Assembly: GCF_015159745.1 (NCBI RefSeq)
Contig: NZ_JADDOJ010000010.1
Span: forward strand, 1-64,000
From: Ramlibacter aquaticus
GTDB lineage: Bacteria; Pseudomonadota; Gammaproteobacteria; Burkholderiales; Burkholderiaceae_C
DNA: 64,000 nt
Reading direction: 5' to 3'
A program made the translations under genes and the position numbers. The notes under the pieces were generated by a model. The model saw only the letters and a program-made list of their open reading frames with translations, ran no database searches and was not told the DNA's origin. Numbering within the stretch: the stretch's first letter is position 1; each line of letters begins with the position of its first letter. Below are positions 38,113-48,926 of this stretch, piece by piece.

Positions 38113-38823
38113 ATGAAAGCTGTCCTTCTGTTGTGGTTCGCCACATGCCTGGCGGGCTGCGCCGCCCTCGCGCCCCAGCCCGACCTGCTGCTGCTGGGCG
38201 AGCAGCACGACGCACCCTCGCACCAGGCCCTGCACCGGCAGGTGGTCGAGGACCTGGCCGGTCGCGGGCAGCTGGCCGCGCTCGCGCTGGAGATGGCCGA
38301 CGACGGCCATGACACGCGCGGCCTGCCGCGCAACGCCAGCGAGGACCAGGTGCGCCAGGCGCTGGCCTGGGACGAGGCCGGCTGGCCCTGGGCCGCCTAC
38401 GCCCCGGTGGTGATGGCCGCGGTGCATGCGGGGGTGCCGGTGTTCGGCGCCAACCTGCCCATGCCGCGCCTGGCCGCGTCCATGGACCAGCCGGCCTGGG
38501 ACACACGCGTGCCGCCCGCGGCCCTGGAGGCACAGCGCCAGGCCGTGCGCGACGGCCACTGCGGCCTGCTGCCGGAGTCCCAGGTGCCGCGCATGGCGCG
38601 CGCCCAGGTGGCGCGCGACGCCCAGATGGCGGGCGTGCTGCGGCGGCTGGCGCAACCGGGGCGCACCGTGGTGCTGGTGACCGGCCAGCACCATGCGGAC
38701 ACCGCCGTCGGCATCCCGCTCGACCTGCGGGACAGCGGGCTGCGCGTCGAGAGCCGGATCTGGCCGGCACAGCCGCCGCAAAAGGACTACTGCGCCGAAC
38801 TCAAGGCGCGCATGAAGCACTGA
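38113..38823 (+). CDS. ChaN-like lipoprotein
   Basis: A 236-residue lipoprotein. The N terminus has a signal with lipobox LAGC (Cys17), so it is likely membrane anchored. The body fits the ChaN/haem-binding uptake family: LLLGEQHDAPSHQ near residue 30, LALEMADDGHDT and VVLVTGQHHAD near 200. Campylobacter ChaN binds haem as a dimer, so a haem or iron role is plausible but unproven. It is divergent from the AbrB gene. Confidence 0.85.
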   Translation: MKAVLLLWFATCLAGCAALAPQPDLLLLGEQHDAPSHQALHRQVVEDLAGRGQLAALALEMADDGHDTRGLPRNASEDQVRQALAWDEAGWPWAAYAPVVMAAVHAGVPVFGANLPMPRLAASMDQPAWDTRVPPAALEAQRQAVRDGHCGLLPESQVPRMARAQVARDAQMAGVLRRLAQPGRTVVLVTGQHHADTAVGIPLDLRDSGLRVESRIWPAQPPQKDYCAELKARMKH

Positions 38824-38841
38824 GCCGCCGCCGGCGCGGCT

Positions 38842-39487
38842 TCAGCCGAAGGCGTCGTCCAGCCAGCCGGCGGAGGTCTGCGAGCCCTCGTGGGCATGGT
38901 AGATCGCGGTGTGCCGGGACGAGATGCGGCAGCGGAACCGGGGCATGGTGACGTGGGCCACCACGTTGTCGGTGTAGTGGTGCTGCGTGTCGGCCTCGAT
39001 GTCGGCCAGCAGCGCGGCCGCGAACACCCGGTTGAAGCACATGGTGGCGCTCATGCCGCCCGGCGCATGGGCATTGAAGTGCACCTCGGGGTTGTAGCGG
39101 TAGTCGTGCGCCCGCGTGAACAGCAGGCCGCAGTCGGGCGAGACCGAGAAGTCCGCCTCTGCCAGGTCGGCGAGGCCCAGCGCCACGTGGTTGCTGAGGT
39201 ACAGGTCGTCGTGGTCGATCCAGAAGAAATGCGTGCAGCCCGCGTCCAGCAGCCAGCGCAGCGGACGCGCGTACCACTGGTGCTGGGGCAGCTGCTGCGG
39301 CGTGTGCAGCCAGGCCACGCGGGGGTGGATCGCCAGGTCGGCCACCGCCCACTCGTAGGAATCCGGGCTGCCGTTCTGGTGCACGCAGATGAGGTCCGGC
39401 GGCCGGCTCTGCGCCGCCAGTTGCAGCACGCAGGCGCGCAGGAGGTCGGGCCGGCGGTAGGTCGGCACCAGGGCGCCGACCCGTTCC

Positions 39488-39495
<8 letters not shown>
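38842..39495 (-). CDS. Family 2-type glycosyltransferase
   Basis: A 217-residue GT-A-fold protein. It begins VGALVPTYRRPDLLRACVLQL, the usual nucleotide-sugar-binding start, and has a DxD-like motif WIDHDDLYLS near residue 95. At 217 residues it is shorter than most and has no membrane segment. The substrate is unknown. Its start overlaps the end of the aminotransferase gene by 8 bases, so it is likely expressed from the same transcript. Confidence 0.82.
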
Positions 39496-40822
<1,327 letters not shown>

Positions 40823-40984
40823 GCGTGTCTCCTGGGTCTGCTTCGGTCGTTTCATTGTCGCGCGGAAAAAGCGCGTTGCGGGCGGTGCGGCGGCACGCGG
40901 CCCCGGCCGTCGGCATGCGGGGGGTCCGCCCTGCATGCCCATGGCACCTGCCCGGCAGCAAGGGCGGTTGTTTTGACTTACGAT

Positions 40985-40998
40985 TGAAACTGGTTTCA
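40985..40998. promoter_or_regulatory. LacI-type operator O1
   Basis: TGAAACTGGTTTCA has perfect 6-base arms. It lies 23 bases before the LacI start and directly after a TTGACT -35 hexamer (40973-40978). The same palindrome occurs twice before the ABC operon, so this is a strong candidate binding site for the LacI protein, allowing autoregulation and perhaps control of the divergent aminotransferase. Confidence 0.75.
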
Positions 40999-41021
40999 GA
41001 CAAAGACAGCCAGGAGCCCCC

Positions 41022-42056
41022 TTGCCGCCACCGCCCGCCCGGCCCGAAGGCCGGACCACGATCGCCGACGTCGCCCGAGAGGCCGGTGTGTCCAAGGCGA
41101 CGGTGTCCCGCTTCCTCAACCATCGCGACACCCTGCTGTCGCCGCAGATCGCGACGCGGGTCGAGAAGGCCGTGCAGGCCCTGGGCTACATGCCCAGCCC
41201 CATGGCGCAGGCGCTCAAGCGCGGCCGCTCGCGCCTGATCGGCCTGGTGGTGGCGGACATCGCCAACCCGTTCTCGGTCGCCGTGCTGCGCGGCGCCGAG
41301 AAGGCGGCGCAGCAGGCCGGCTACCTGGTGATGCTGTTCAACCTGGGCAACGAGAGCGAGCGCGAGCGCGAGGCGATCGAGGCCCTGGCCGCCTACCAGG
41401 TCGAGGGCTTCATCCTCAACACCCTGGGGGCCGACCCGCACGCCGCCGACGAGGTGGCGCGGCATGGCAAGCCGGCCGTGCTGGTGGACCGCAAGCACGC
41501 CGGCATGCAGGCCGACTTCGTCTCACTGGACAACGCCGACGCGGTGCGCCAGGGCGTCTCGCACCTGCTGGCCGCCGGCTGGCGCGAGCTGCTGTACGTG
41601 AGCGAGCCGGTGGCGGGCGTGAGCTCGCGCGCGGAGCGGGTCGCCGCCTTCCGCGAGTTCACGCGCGCCCAGGGGGTGGGCGGCCATGTGGCCGAGGCCG
41701 CCGAAGGCCAGGGCGAGGCCCTGCAGCAGGCGCTGCGCGAACTGCGCCGCGGCGCCGGCCGGCGGCCGGTCGCGGTGCTGGCCAGCAACGCGCTGGTGAC
41801 GCTGCGCGTGTCGGACGCCGCCGCGGCCCTGGGCTGGCAGTTCGGCCGCGACCTGGGCTTCGTGGGCATCGACGAGACCGAGTGGGCGCACCTGGTGGGC
41901 CCGGGCCTGTCCACCATCGCCCAGCCCACCGACGACATCGGCCGCATCGCGGCCAGCTGCCTGATCGAGCGCCTGCAAGGCCGCGACTTCCCACCCCGGC
42001 AGATCCTGCTGGCGGGGCGGCTGCTGGCGCGCGGCTCGTCCCAGCGCGCACCCTGA
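41022..42056 (+). CDS. LacI family transcriptional regulator
   Basis: A 344-residue LacI/GalR repressor beginning at a TTG with AGGAG about 5 bases upstream. The HTH (about 12-60) is TTIADVAREAGVSKATVSRF, and the hinge follows with SPMAQALKRGRSRLIGL. The effector domain (65-340) is of the periplasmic-binding type, with LVVADIANPFSVAVLRGAE and the C-terminal LSTIAQPTDDIGRIAA. It is probably the master regulator of the downstream transporter and catabolic genes, given the palindromes at both control regions. Confidence 0.95.
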   Translation: MPPPPARPEGRTTIADVAREAGVSKATVSRFLNHRDTLLSPQIATRVEKAVQALGYMPSPMAQALKRGRSRLIGLVVADIANPFSVAVLRGAEKAAQQAGYLVMLFNLGNESEREREAIEALAAYQVEGFILNTLGADPHAADEVARHGKPAVLVDRKHAGMQADFVSLDNADAVRQGVSHLLAAGWRELLYVSEPVAGVSSRAERVAAFREFTRAQGVGGHVAEAAEGQGEALQQALRELRRGAGRRPVAVLASNALVTLRVSDAAAALGWQFGRDLGFVGIDETEWAHLVGPGLSTIAQPTDDIGRIAASCLIERLQGRDFPPRQILLAGRLLARGSSQRAP

Positions 42057-42133
42057 GCGGCGGCCCGCGCGCGACACGCAGCGCACGGGCGACATCCACG
42101 CAATGCCTCGCCCGGCCGGGCTGCCGCGCCGTC

Positions 42134-42145
42134 CGGGTTAACCCG
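42134..42145. promoter_or_regulatory. Perfect 12-bp palindrome upstream of the ABC operon
   Basis: CGGGTTAACCCG is an exact palindrome 24 bases (centre to centre) upstream of operator O2. It differs from the LacI-type operators in sequence, so it may bind another regulator or form part of the lacI terminator region. There is no T tract. Confidence 0.45.
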
Positions 42146-42157
42146 TACATCCAGCCT

Positions 42158-42189
42158 GAAACCGGTTTCCTACAATAGAAACCGGTTTC
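42158..42189. promoter_or_regulatory. Tandem LacI-type operators O2 and O3 flanking a -10 box
   Basis: GAAACCGGTTTC occurs twice, at 42158-42169 and 42178-42189, with centres exactly 20 bases apart (about two helical turns). Between them is TACAAT (42171-42176), a good -10 element for the operon starting at 42219. No clear -35 is seen. Repressor bound to both sites would cover the promoter completely. Confidence 0.8.
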
Positions 42190-42218
42190 AGCCCGGCGTT
42201 CCGGGCGTCCCCCCACCC

Positions 42219-42890
42219 GTGAACTACAGCTTTCAATTCGACGACGTGCTGGCGGCCTGGCCGCTGCTGCTCCAGGGCAGCTGGGTCACGGTGCAGCTGT
42301 CGCTGACCGCCACCCTGCTGGGCCTGCTGGTGGCCATCGCCTGCGCCTGGGCCAAGACCTCGGGGCCGCGCCCGCTGCGCTGGGCGGTGCAGGCCTACAT
42401 CGAGCTGATCCGCAACACGCCCTTCCTGGTGCAGCTGTTCTTCTTTTTCTTCGCGCTGCCCGCGATCGGCCTGCGCTGGACGCCGCACACCGCCGCCCTG
42501 GTGGCCATGGTGGTCAACCTGGGCGCCTACGCCACCGAGATCATCCGCGCGGGCATCGAGTCGGTGCCGCGCGGGCAGGTCGAAGCGGCGCGCGCGCTCA
42601 GCCTGCGGCCGCACCAGGTGTTCCGCCTGGTGGTGCTCAAGCCAGCGCTGCGCGCGATCTTCCCCGCGCTCACCAGCCAGTTCATCCTGCTCATGCTCAG
42701 CTCGGCGGTGGTGTCCGTGATCTCCGCCGACGACCTCACCTCGGTCGCCGCCAACCTGCAGTCGCAGACCTTCCGCAGCTTCGAGATCTACATCGTGGTC
42801 ACCGCCATCTACCTCGCGCTGGCGCTGCTGTTCTCGGCGCTGTTCCGCGGCGTGCAGCGGCGCTGGCTGTCCTACCCGGACCGCCGCTGA
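42219..42890 (+). CDS. Polar amino acid-type ABC transporter permease (first)
   Basis: A 223-residue HisM/GlnP-type permease starting at GTG. It has about five membrane segments. The EAA loop that docks to the ATPase is QVEAARALSLRPHQVFRLV near residue 125. The N-terminal segment has SWVTVQLSLTATLLGLLVA, typical of the family. It pairs with the next gene as a heterodimeric channel. It is the first gene of the operator-controlled operon. Confidence 0.93.
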   Translation: MNYSFQFDDVLAAWPLLLQGSWVTVQLSLTATLLGLLVAIACAWAKTSGPRPLRWAVQAYIELIRNTPFLVQLFFFFFALPAIGLRWTPHTAALVAMVVNLGAYATEIIRAGIESVPRGQVEAARALSLRPHQVFRLVVLKPALRAIFPALTSQFILLMLSSAVVSVISADDLTSVAANLQSQTFRSFEIYIVVTAIYLALALLFSALFRGVQRRWLSYPDRR

Positions 42891-42903
42891 AGGCCGGACC
42901 CGC

Positions 42904-43557
42904 ATGCGCAATTTCGGCCTCCACGACCTCTGGTTCATCATCGAAGCGGCGCGCTGGACGCTGCTGCTGTCGGCGATCGCCTTCGCCGGCGGCGCGCTCG
43001 GCGGCCTGGCGGTGGCCCTGGCACGCACGTCCGACAGCCGCCTCGCCCAGCGGCTGGCCACCGTCTTCATCCAGGTGTTCCAGGGCACGCCGCTCCTGAT
43101 GCAGCTCTTCCTGGTGTTCTTCGGCGCCCCGGTGCTGGGCCTGGACGTGAGCCCGCTGGCGGCCGCGAGCGTGGCGCTCATCCTCAACACCAGCGCCTTC
43201 CTGGGCGAAATCTGGCGCGGCTGCATCCAGGCCGTGCCGCGCGGCCAATGGGAGGCGGCCGAGGCCCTGGGCCTGCACTACGGCAAGCGCATGCGGCTGG
43301 TGGTCCTGCCCCAGGCCTGGAAGATCGCACTGCCGCCCACCGTGGGCTACATGGTGCAGGTGGTCAAGGGCACCTCGCTCACCGCGATCATCGGCTTCAC
43401 CGAGATCACCCGCGCCGGCCAGATCATCAATAACGCCACCTTCCAGCCGCTCGTCGTGTTCAGCGCGGTGGGCGCCGTGTACTTCGCACTCTGCTGGCCG
43501 CTGTCGCTGTGGGCCGGCCGCATCGAGAAACGCCAGGCGGCCGCGCAGGCCCGCTGA
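42904..43557 (+). CDS. Polar amino acid-type ABC transporter permease (second)
   Basis: A 217-residue permease similar to the preceding one. Its EAA loop is QWEAAEALGLHYGKRMRLV, and VQVVKGTSLTAIIGFTEITR follows. About five membrane segments are visible. It begins 13 bases after the first permease gene. Together they form the membrane part of a His/Gln/Arg-type importer. Confidence 0.93.
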   Translation: MRNFGLHDLWFIIEAARWTLLLSAIAFAGGALGGLAVALARTSDSRLAQRLATVFIQVFQGTPLLMQLFLVFFGAPVLGLDVSPLAAASVALILNTSAFLGEIWRGCIQAVPRGQWEAAEALGLHYGKRMRLVVLPQAWKIALPPTVGYMVQVVKGTSLTAIIGFTEITRAGQIINNATFQPLVVFSAVGAVYFALCWPLSLWAGRIEKRQAAAQAR

Positions 43558-43583
43558 ACCCATTCCACCCAAGGAGACCCGAG

Positions 43584-44378
43584 ATGACACCCATCACCCG
43601 CCGCACCCTGTTCACGGCCCTGGCCGCCGCGTCGCTGTTCGCCGCCCTGCCCGCCGCCCACGCGCAAACCGTGGAGGAGCTCAAGAAGAAGGGCACCGTG
43701 AACATCGGCCTGCTGGTCGATTTCCCGCCCTACGGCCAGGTGGATGCGTCCAACAACCCTGACGGCTACGACGCCGACGTCGCGAAGCTGATGGGCAAGG
43801 ACCTGGGCCTGAAGGTCAACCTGGTGCCCGTCACCGGCCCCAACCGCATCCCGTTCCTTCTGACCAACAAGGTCGACCTGCTGGTGGCCTCGCTGGCCGT
43901 GACGCCCGAGCGCGCCAAGCAGGTGCAGTTCTCGCGCCCCTACTCGGCCGCCACCATCGTGCTGTACGGCCCGAAGAAGACCGCCATCAAGACGCCGGCC
44001 GACCTGAAGGGCCTGCGCGTGGCCGTGGCCCGCGCCTCCACCCAGGACACCGCGCTCACCGCGATGGCACCGGCCGGCACCGACATCCGCCGCTTCGACG
44101 ACGACGCCTCGGCGATGCAAGCCCTGCTCTCCGGCCAGGTCGACGCGATCGGCTGCTCCACCACCGTGGCGGCGCAGATCGCCAAGCGCACCGGCGACCA
44201 GTACGAGGACAAGCTGGTGCTCAAGCAGCAGTTCATGGCCGTGGCCATGCGCCAGAACCAGCCGGAGCTGCTGAAGACGGTGAACGACTTCATCGCCAGG
44301 AACACGGCCAACGGCGAGCTGAACAAGCTCTACCGCAAGTGGCTCTCGGCGGACCTGCCGCAGATGCCTGCCAACTGA
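43584..44378 (+). CDS. ABC transporter periplasmic substrate-binding protein
   Basis: A 264-residue SBP family 3 protein. A signal peptide (about 1-28) ends AAHAQ. The mature part has [20 protein letters not shown] and the ligand loop [24 protein letters not shown] with Arg near residue 110. That loop is the alpha-carboxylate clamp of amino-acid binders, so the ligand probably carries an amino-acid-like or carboxylate group. AAGGAG lies 7 bases before the ATG at 43584. Confidence 0.93.
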   Translation: MTPITRRTLFTALAAASLFAALPAAHAQTVEELKKKGTVNIGLLVDFPPYGQVDASNNPDGYDADVAKLMGKDLGLKVNLVPVTGPNRIPFLLTNKVDLLVASLAVTPERAKQVQFSRPYSAATIVLYGPKKTAIKTPADLKGLRVAVARASTQDTALTAMAPAGTDIRRFDDDASAMQALLSGQVDAIGCSTTVAAQIAKRTGDQYEDKLVLKQQFMAVAMRQNQPELLKTVNDFIARNTANGELNKLYRKWLSADLPQMPAN

Positions 44379-44394
44379 CCCGTCGCGCGACGCC

Positions 44395-45156
44395 ATGAGC
44401 ACCGAGCCCATCATCCGCATCGAGAAGGCCAGCAAATGGTTCGGCGCCTTCCAGGTGCTGACGGACATCGACCTGCAGGTGAAGGCCGGTGAACGCATCG
44501 TCATCTGCGGCCCCTCGGGCTCCGGCAAGTCCACCCTGATCCGCTGCATCAACCACCTGGAGACCGTGGGCCGGGGCCGCATCGTGGTCGACGGCATCGA
44601 GCTCACCGGCCACCAGCGGCGCAACATCGACGCGGTTCGGCGCGAGGTGGGCATGGTGTTCCAGCAGTTCAACCTGTTCCCGCACCTCACGGTGCTGCAG
44701 AACTGCACGCTGGCGCCCATGCACACCCGCGGCGTCTCGCGGGCCGAGGCCGAGGAGACGGCCATGAAGTACCTGCGCCGCGTGCGCATCCCCGACCAGG
44801 CGGCCAAGTACCCCAGCCAGCTCTCCGGGGGCCAGCAGCAGCGCGTGGCGATCGCCCGCGCGCTGTGCATGAACCCCAAGGTCATGCTGTTCGACGAGCC
44901 GACCTCGGCGCTGGACCCCGAGATGGTCAAGGAGGTGCTGGACACCATGATCTCGCTGGCCGAGGACGGCATGACCATGCTGTGCGTGACGCACGAGATG
45001 GGCTTCGCGCGCAGCGTGGCCGACCGCGTGATCTTCATGGCCGACGGCCGCATCCTGGAGCAGGCGCCGCCGCAGCCGTTCTTCTCCAACCCCACGCACC
45101 CGCAGCTGCGGGCCTTCCTGGGGCAGATCCTGAGCGCCAGCACGCACCATGCCTGA
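44395..45156 (+). CDS. Polar amino acid-type ABC transporter ATPase
   Basis: A 253-residue GlnQ/HisP-type ATPase. Walker A is [13 protein letters not shown], the Q loop [14 protein letters not shown], the signature [15 protein letters not shown], and Walker [15 protein letters not shown]. It powers the two permeases upstream. Its end overlaps the next gene by 8 bases, so the catabolic enzymes are co-translated with the importer. Confidence 0.95.
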   Translation: MSTEPIIRIEKASKWFGAFQVLTDIDLQVKAGERIVICGPSGSGKSTLIRCINHLETVGRGRIVVDGIELTGHQRRNIDAVRREVGMVFQQFNLFPHLTVLQNCTLAPMHTRGVSRAEAEETAMKYLRRVRIPDQAAKYPSQLSGGQQQRVAIARALCMNPKVMLFDEPTSALDPEMVKEVLDTMISLAEDGMTMLCVTHEMGFARSVADRVIFMADGRILEQAPPQPFFSNPTHPQLRAFLGQILSASTHHA

Positions 45157-45919
45157 GTCCGCTCCCCTGCTGGTTTCGCTCTCCTCGTTCGGCGCCGACG
45201 AAGTGCGGCGCCACGGCCAGGCCGGATTCGCCCGGCTCGCGCTGGCGGCGGGCGCCGACGGCGTCGAAGTGCGCGGGGAACTCCTGCAGGGCGAGGACGG
45301 CGAACTCGCCGCCATTGCCGCCGCCGTGCCCCGGGCACTGCGCGTGTTCTCCAGTCCCGCGCCGCTGTGGACGGACACCGGCGAGATGGACGCGCAGGCG
45401 CTGGACCAAGGCCTGCGCCAGGCCCGCGCACTGCAGGCCACGCGCCTGAAGATGTCCATCGGCCACGCCGCCGCCGCGTCGGCGCAGGCGCTGCGCGCCA
45501 TGGCGGCGCAGGTGGAGGCCAGCGGCGTCGAACTCGTGATCGAGAACGACCAGACGCCCGCCGCCGGCACCGTGCCCGCGCTGCAGCGCTTCTTCGCGGC
45601 CGCCGGGGAGGCCGGCTGGTCGCCGGGCATGACCTTCGACATGGGCAACTGGCACTGGCAGGGCGAATGCCCGCAGCAGGCGGCCCGGGCCTTTGCGGCG
45701 CAGGTGCGCTACGTGCACTGCAAGGGCGTGCAGCGCCAGGCCCAGCGCTGGGTGGCCGTGCCGCTGGCACAGTCCGCCGCGCCGTGGCGCAGCGTGCTGC
45801 GCAGCCTGCCGGCGAACACGCCCTGGGCGATCGAATACCCGCTCGCGGGCGACGACCTGGAAGCCGTCACCCGGCGCGAGATCGACCTGCTGCGCGGCCT
45901 GCAGGCCGGCACGGCATGA
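45149..45919 (+). CDS. TIM-barrel sugar isomerase/epimerase family protein
   Basis: A 256-residue protein of the xylose isomerase-like TIM barrel family (AP endonuclease 2 fold). Likely metal ligands are the Glu in [10 protein letters not shown], the Asp in [10 protein letters not shown], the His in VHCKGV and the C-terminal Glu in WAIEYPL. Members isomerise or epimerise sugars, keto-acids or inositols. It probably processes the imported compound. It overlaps both neighbours, 8 bases upstream and 4 downstream. Confidence 0.85.
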   Translation: MPESAPLLVSLSSFGADEVRRHGQAGFARLALAAGADGVEVRGELLQGEDGELAAIAAAVPRALRVFSSPAPLWTDTGEMDAQALDQGLRQARALQATRLKMSIGHAAAASAQALRAMAAQVEASGVELVIENDQTPAAGTVPALQRFFAAAGEAGWSPGMTFDMGNWHWQGECPQQAARAFAAQVRYVHCKGVQRQAQRWVAVPLAQSAAPWRSVLRSLPANTPWAIEYPLAGDDLEAVTRREIDLLRGLQAGTA

Positions 45920-46920
45920 CGGGCGCAGCGTCCGCCCCGTCGCAGCACGCCGGCTCCGCGGATGGAGGGCCCGGGCCGCGCGCGCTGGACGTCGCCACCT
46001 TCGGCGAAGCCATGATGCTGCTGGTGGCCGACCGCCCGGGGCCGCTGGAGGACGCGCAGTCCTTCAGCAAGCGCACCGCGGGCGCCGAAACCAACGTGGC
46101 CATCGGCCTGGCCCGCCTGGGCCTGGCCGTGGGCTGGGCCAGCCGGCTGGGCACCGATTCCATGGGCCGCTACCTGCTGCGCGAGATGCAGCGCGAGGGC
46201 ATCGACTGCTCGCGCGTGGTGTGCGAGGCCACGCAGCGCACCGGCTTCCAGTTCAAGGGCCGGGTGGCAGGCGGCGGCGACCCGCCGGTGGAATACCACC
46301 GCCAGGGCTCCGCCGCGAGCCGCTTCGAGCCCTCGCAGGTGGACGCCGGCTGGCTCACCGGGGCGCGTCACCTGCACGCCACCGGCGTCTTCCCCGCGCT
46401 CTCGCCGGGCTGCCACGCCACCGCGCAGCGCACGCTGGCGCTGATGCGCGAGGCCGGCCGCAGCATCTCCTTCGACCCCAACCTGCGGCCCACGCTCTGG
46501 CCCTCGGCGCAGCACATGCGCGAGGCCATCAACGCCCTCGCGCTGCAGGCCGACTGGGTGCTGCCGGGCATCGAGGAAGGTCGCTTCCTGACGGGCTTCG
46601 ACACCCCCGAGGCGATCGCCAGCTACTACCGCGGGCGCGGCGTGAAGCTGGTGGTCGTCAAGCTCGGCGCCGAGGGCGCCTACTTCGACGGCGACACCGC
46701 CGGCCGCGGCCGCGTCGCGGGCTTTCCCGTCGCGCAGGTGGTGGACACGGTGGGCGCGGGCGACGGCTTCGCGGTGGGCGTCATCAGCGCCCTGCTGGAG
46801 GGCCGCAGCGTGCCCGAGGCCGTGCGCCGCGCCTGCTGGATCGGGGCCCGCGCGGTGCAGGTGCTGGGCGACACCGAAGGCCTGCCGACGCGGGCCGAAC
46901 TCGAGGCGGCGGGCCTGTGA
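45916..46920 (+). CDS. PfkB family sugar kinase (2-keto-3-deoxygluconate kinase type)
   Basis: A 334-residue ribokinase-like kinase. The N-terminal part has FGEAMMLLVADRP and AETNVAIGLARLGL; the ATP and catalytic motif DTVGAGDGFAVGVISALLEG has the base Asp near residue 284. Sequence style fits 2-keto-3-deoxygluconate kinase, which yields KDPG for the Entner-Doudoroff route. This assignment is moderate. The first 25 residues are a low-complexity extension. Its stop overlaps the next start as GTGA. Confidence 0.88.
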   Translation: MTGAASAPSQHAGSADGGPGPRALDVATFGEAMMLLVADRPGPLEDAQSFSKRTAGAETNVAIGLARLGLAVGWASRLGTDSMGRYLLREMQREGIDCSRVVCEATQRTGFQFKGRVAGGGDPPVEYHRQGSAASRFEPSQVDAGWLTGARHLHATGVFPALSPGCHATAQRTLALMREAGRSISFDPNLRPTLWPSAQHMREAINALALQADWVLPGIEEGRFLTGFDTPEAIASYYRGRGVKLVVVKLGAEGAYFDGDTAGRGRVAGFPVAQVVDTVGAGDGFAVGVISALLEGRSVPEAVRRACWIGARAVQVLGDTEGLPTRAELEAAGL

Positions 46921-47879
46921 CACGGCGCCAGGTGCTGGTCTTCCGCGAGCTGCCGCCCGGGGTGATGGCGCGGATCGAGGCCGAGCACGATGTGACGGTG
47001 GCCAATCCGCGCATGGCCGCGCAGCGCGAGGCCTTCTTCGCCGCCCTGCCGCGGGCCGAAGGCCTCATCGGTTCCAGCTTCGCCATCGACGCGGCCGTGC
47101 TCGCGCAGGCGCCGCGGCTGCAGGTGGTCTCCAGCGTGTCGGTGGGCGTGGACAACTACGACCTGGCCGCGCTGCGCCAGCGCGGCATCGTGCTGTGCCA
47201 CACGCCGGGCGTGCTGACCGAAACCACGGCCGACACCATCTTCACCCTGGTGCTGACGGCGAGCCGCCGCGTGGTCGAGCTGGCGACGCTGGTGCGCGAG
47301 GGCCGCTGGACGCGCAACATCGGCGAAGACCTGTTCGGCTGGGACGTGCACGGCAAGACCCTGGGCATCGTGGGCTTCGGCCGCATCGGCCAGGCCGTGG
47401 CACGGCGCGCCGCGCTGGGCTTCGGCATGCCGGTGCTGTTCCACAACCGCAGCCCGGTGCAGGCGCCCGGCTTGCAGCAGCACGCGCTGCAGCTGCCGCT
47501 GCCCGCGCTGCTCGCGCAGTCGGACATCGTGGTGCTCACCGCGCCGCTGACCGAGGCGACCCGGCAGATGATGGATGCCAGTCGCTTCGCCGCCATGAAG
47601 CCCGGCGCCGTGTTTGTCAACGGCTCGCGCGGCGGCCTGGTCGACGAGGCCGCCCTGCTCGCGGCGCTGGACAGCGGCCACCTGCGCGCCGCCGGCCTGG
47701 ACGTGTTCGCCACCGAGCCCCTGCCGCTGGAGTCGCCGCTGCGCACGCACCCGCGCGTCACCGCCCTGCCTCACATCGGCTCGGCCACGCACGAGACGCG
47801 CCACGCCATGGCCGCGATGGCGGCGGAGAACCTGCTTCGCGTGCTGCGCGGCGAGGCCCCGCTGGCGCGCGCGGCCTGA
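46917..47879 (+). CDS. D-isomer-specific 2-hydroxyacid dehydrogenase (2-ketogluconate reductase type)
   Basis: A 320-residue NAD(P)-dependent dehydrogenase. The cofactor motif is GIVGFGRIGQAVARRA near residue 150. The catalytic triad is Arg in NGSRGGLVDEA, Glu in ATEPLP and His in LPHIGSATHE. It is closest in style to glyoxylate/hydroxypyruvate/2-ketogluconate reductases. It starts at GTG overlapping the kinase stop. It ends the LacI-linked operon and is convergent with the quinone oxidoreductase gene. Confidence 0.9.
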   Translation: MTRRQVLVFRELPPGVMARIEAEHDVTVANPRMAAQREAFFAALPRAEGLIGSSFAIDAAVLAQAPRLQVVSSVSVGVDNYDLAALRQRGIVLCHTPGVLTETTADTIFTLVLTASRRVVELATLVREGRWTRNIGEDLFGWDVHGKTLGIVGFGRIGQAVARRAALGFGMPVLFHNRSPVQAPGLQQHALQLPLPALLAQSDIVVLTAPLTEATRQMMDASRFAAMKPGAVFVNGSRGGLVDEAALLAALDSGHLRAAGLDVFATEPLPLESPLRTHPRVTALPHIGSATHETRHAMAAMAAENLLRVLRGEAPLARAA

Positions 47880-47894
47880 GGCCGCCGCCGGGCT

Positions 47895-48884
47895 TCAGCC
47901 GGCCACGCGCAGCACGATCTTGCCGGTGTGCCGGCCGGCCTCCATGTGCGCCTTGGCCTCGGGCAGGCGGTCGAAATCGAGCACCTGGTCGACCACGGCA
48001 CGGATGCGGCCCTGCTCGAAGAGCGGCAGCACCTGGGCCCGGAAGGCGGGCACGGCGGCGGATTTCTGCGCCTTGGTGCGCAGGCGGTTCGACACGCCGA
48101 AGACCACCAGGCGCTTCGCGTGCAGCGCCTCCAGGTCGATCTCGGCGCGCAGCACCCCGTCCACGTGGCCCACGGTGGCGAGGCGACCCTCGAAGGCCAT
48201 CACGCGCAGGGCCTCGGCGAACACCGAACCGCCGACCGCGTTCACCACCAGGTTCACGCCCTGGCCCTGCGTGGCCGCCATCACGGCCGCCTCGAAACCC
48301 GGGCCGCGCGTGCACACGCCCACATCCAGTCCGAGCGGTGCCAGCGCATCCAGCTTGTGCTGCGCGCTGGAGGTGCCGATCACCCGGGCCTGCAGCGCCT
48401 TGGCCAGCTGCAGGGAGGCCACGCCCACGCCGGACGACACCCCGTTGACCAGCAGCCATTGGCCGGCACGCAGGCCGCCCTGCAGCACCAGCATGTCGAA
48501 GGCCACCAGCCAGGTGAGCGGCAGGCTGGCGGCCGCCTCCCACGAAAGCGCGGCCGGGCGCGGCATGGCCTCGGCCGTGTCCATCAGCACGTACTCGGCG
48601 AAGGCGCCGTTGCAGCGACCCATCACGGCATCGCCGGGCGCGAAGCCCTGCACCCCAGGCCCGACCGCGACCACCTCGCCGGCCGCCTCGCCGCCGATCG
48701 CCTTCCAGGGCACGCCCTGGCCGCCGGCTGCGGGCGCGGCATGGCCGGCACTGAACTCGCCGCGGTTCAGGCCCGCCGCATGCACGCGCACCAGCAGCTG
48801 CCCGGCCGCCGGTTCGGGCCGCGCCACGTCACGCAGTTCCAGCGTGGCACCAGCCGGACCGGATTGCATCCACCAGGATTTCAT
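47895..48884 (-). CDS. Quinone oxidoreductase-like MDR enzyme
   Basis: A 329-residue zinc-independent medium-chain reductase. The NAD(P) site is LLVNGVSSGVGVASLQLAKA near residue 150, and the N-terminal part has HAAGLNRGEF and GGEAAGEVVAVG. AAGGAG lies 6 bases before the ATG at 48884, which I prefer to a start five codons upstream. It reduces quinones or enones. It is 42 bases downstream of the isopropylmalate-dehydrogenase-like gene and may share its transcript. Confidence 0.9.
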   Translation of the reverse strand: MKSWWMQSGPAGATLELRDVARPEPAAGQLLVRVHAAGLNRGEFSAGHAAPAAGGQGVPWKAIGGEAAGEVVAVGPGVQGFAPGDAVMGRCNGAFAEYVLMDTAEAMPRPAALSWEAAASLPLTWLVAFDMLVLQGGLRAGQWLLVNGVSSGVGVASLQLAKALQARVIGTSSAQHKLDALAPLGLDVGVCTRGPGFEAAVMAATQGQGVNLVVNAVGGSVFAEALRVMAFEGRLATVGHVDGVLRAEIDLEALHAKRLVVFGVSNRLRTKAQKSAAVPAFRAQVLPLFEQGRIRAVVDQVLDFDRLPEAKAHMEAGRHTGKIVLRVAG

Positions 48885-48926
48885 GGGTTCTCCTTGCACG
48901 GCGCCTTCAGTGACCGGCGCCCGGGT

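Noticed and set aside
40913-40938. Long GCATGC-flanked inverted repeat between the aminotransferase and lacI
   Set aside because: The arms contain mismatches and no T tract or promoter overlap is visible, so I could not assign a role.
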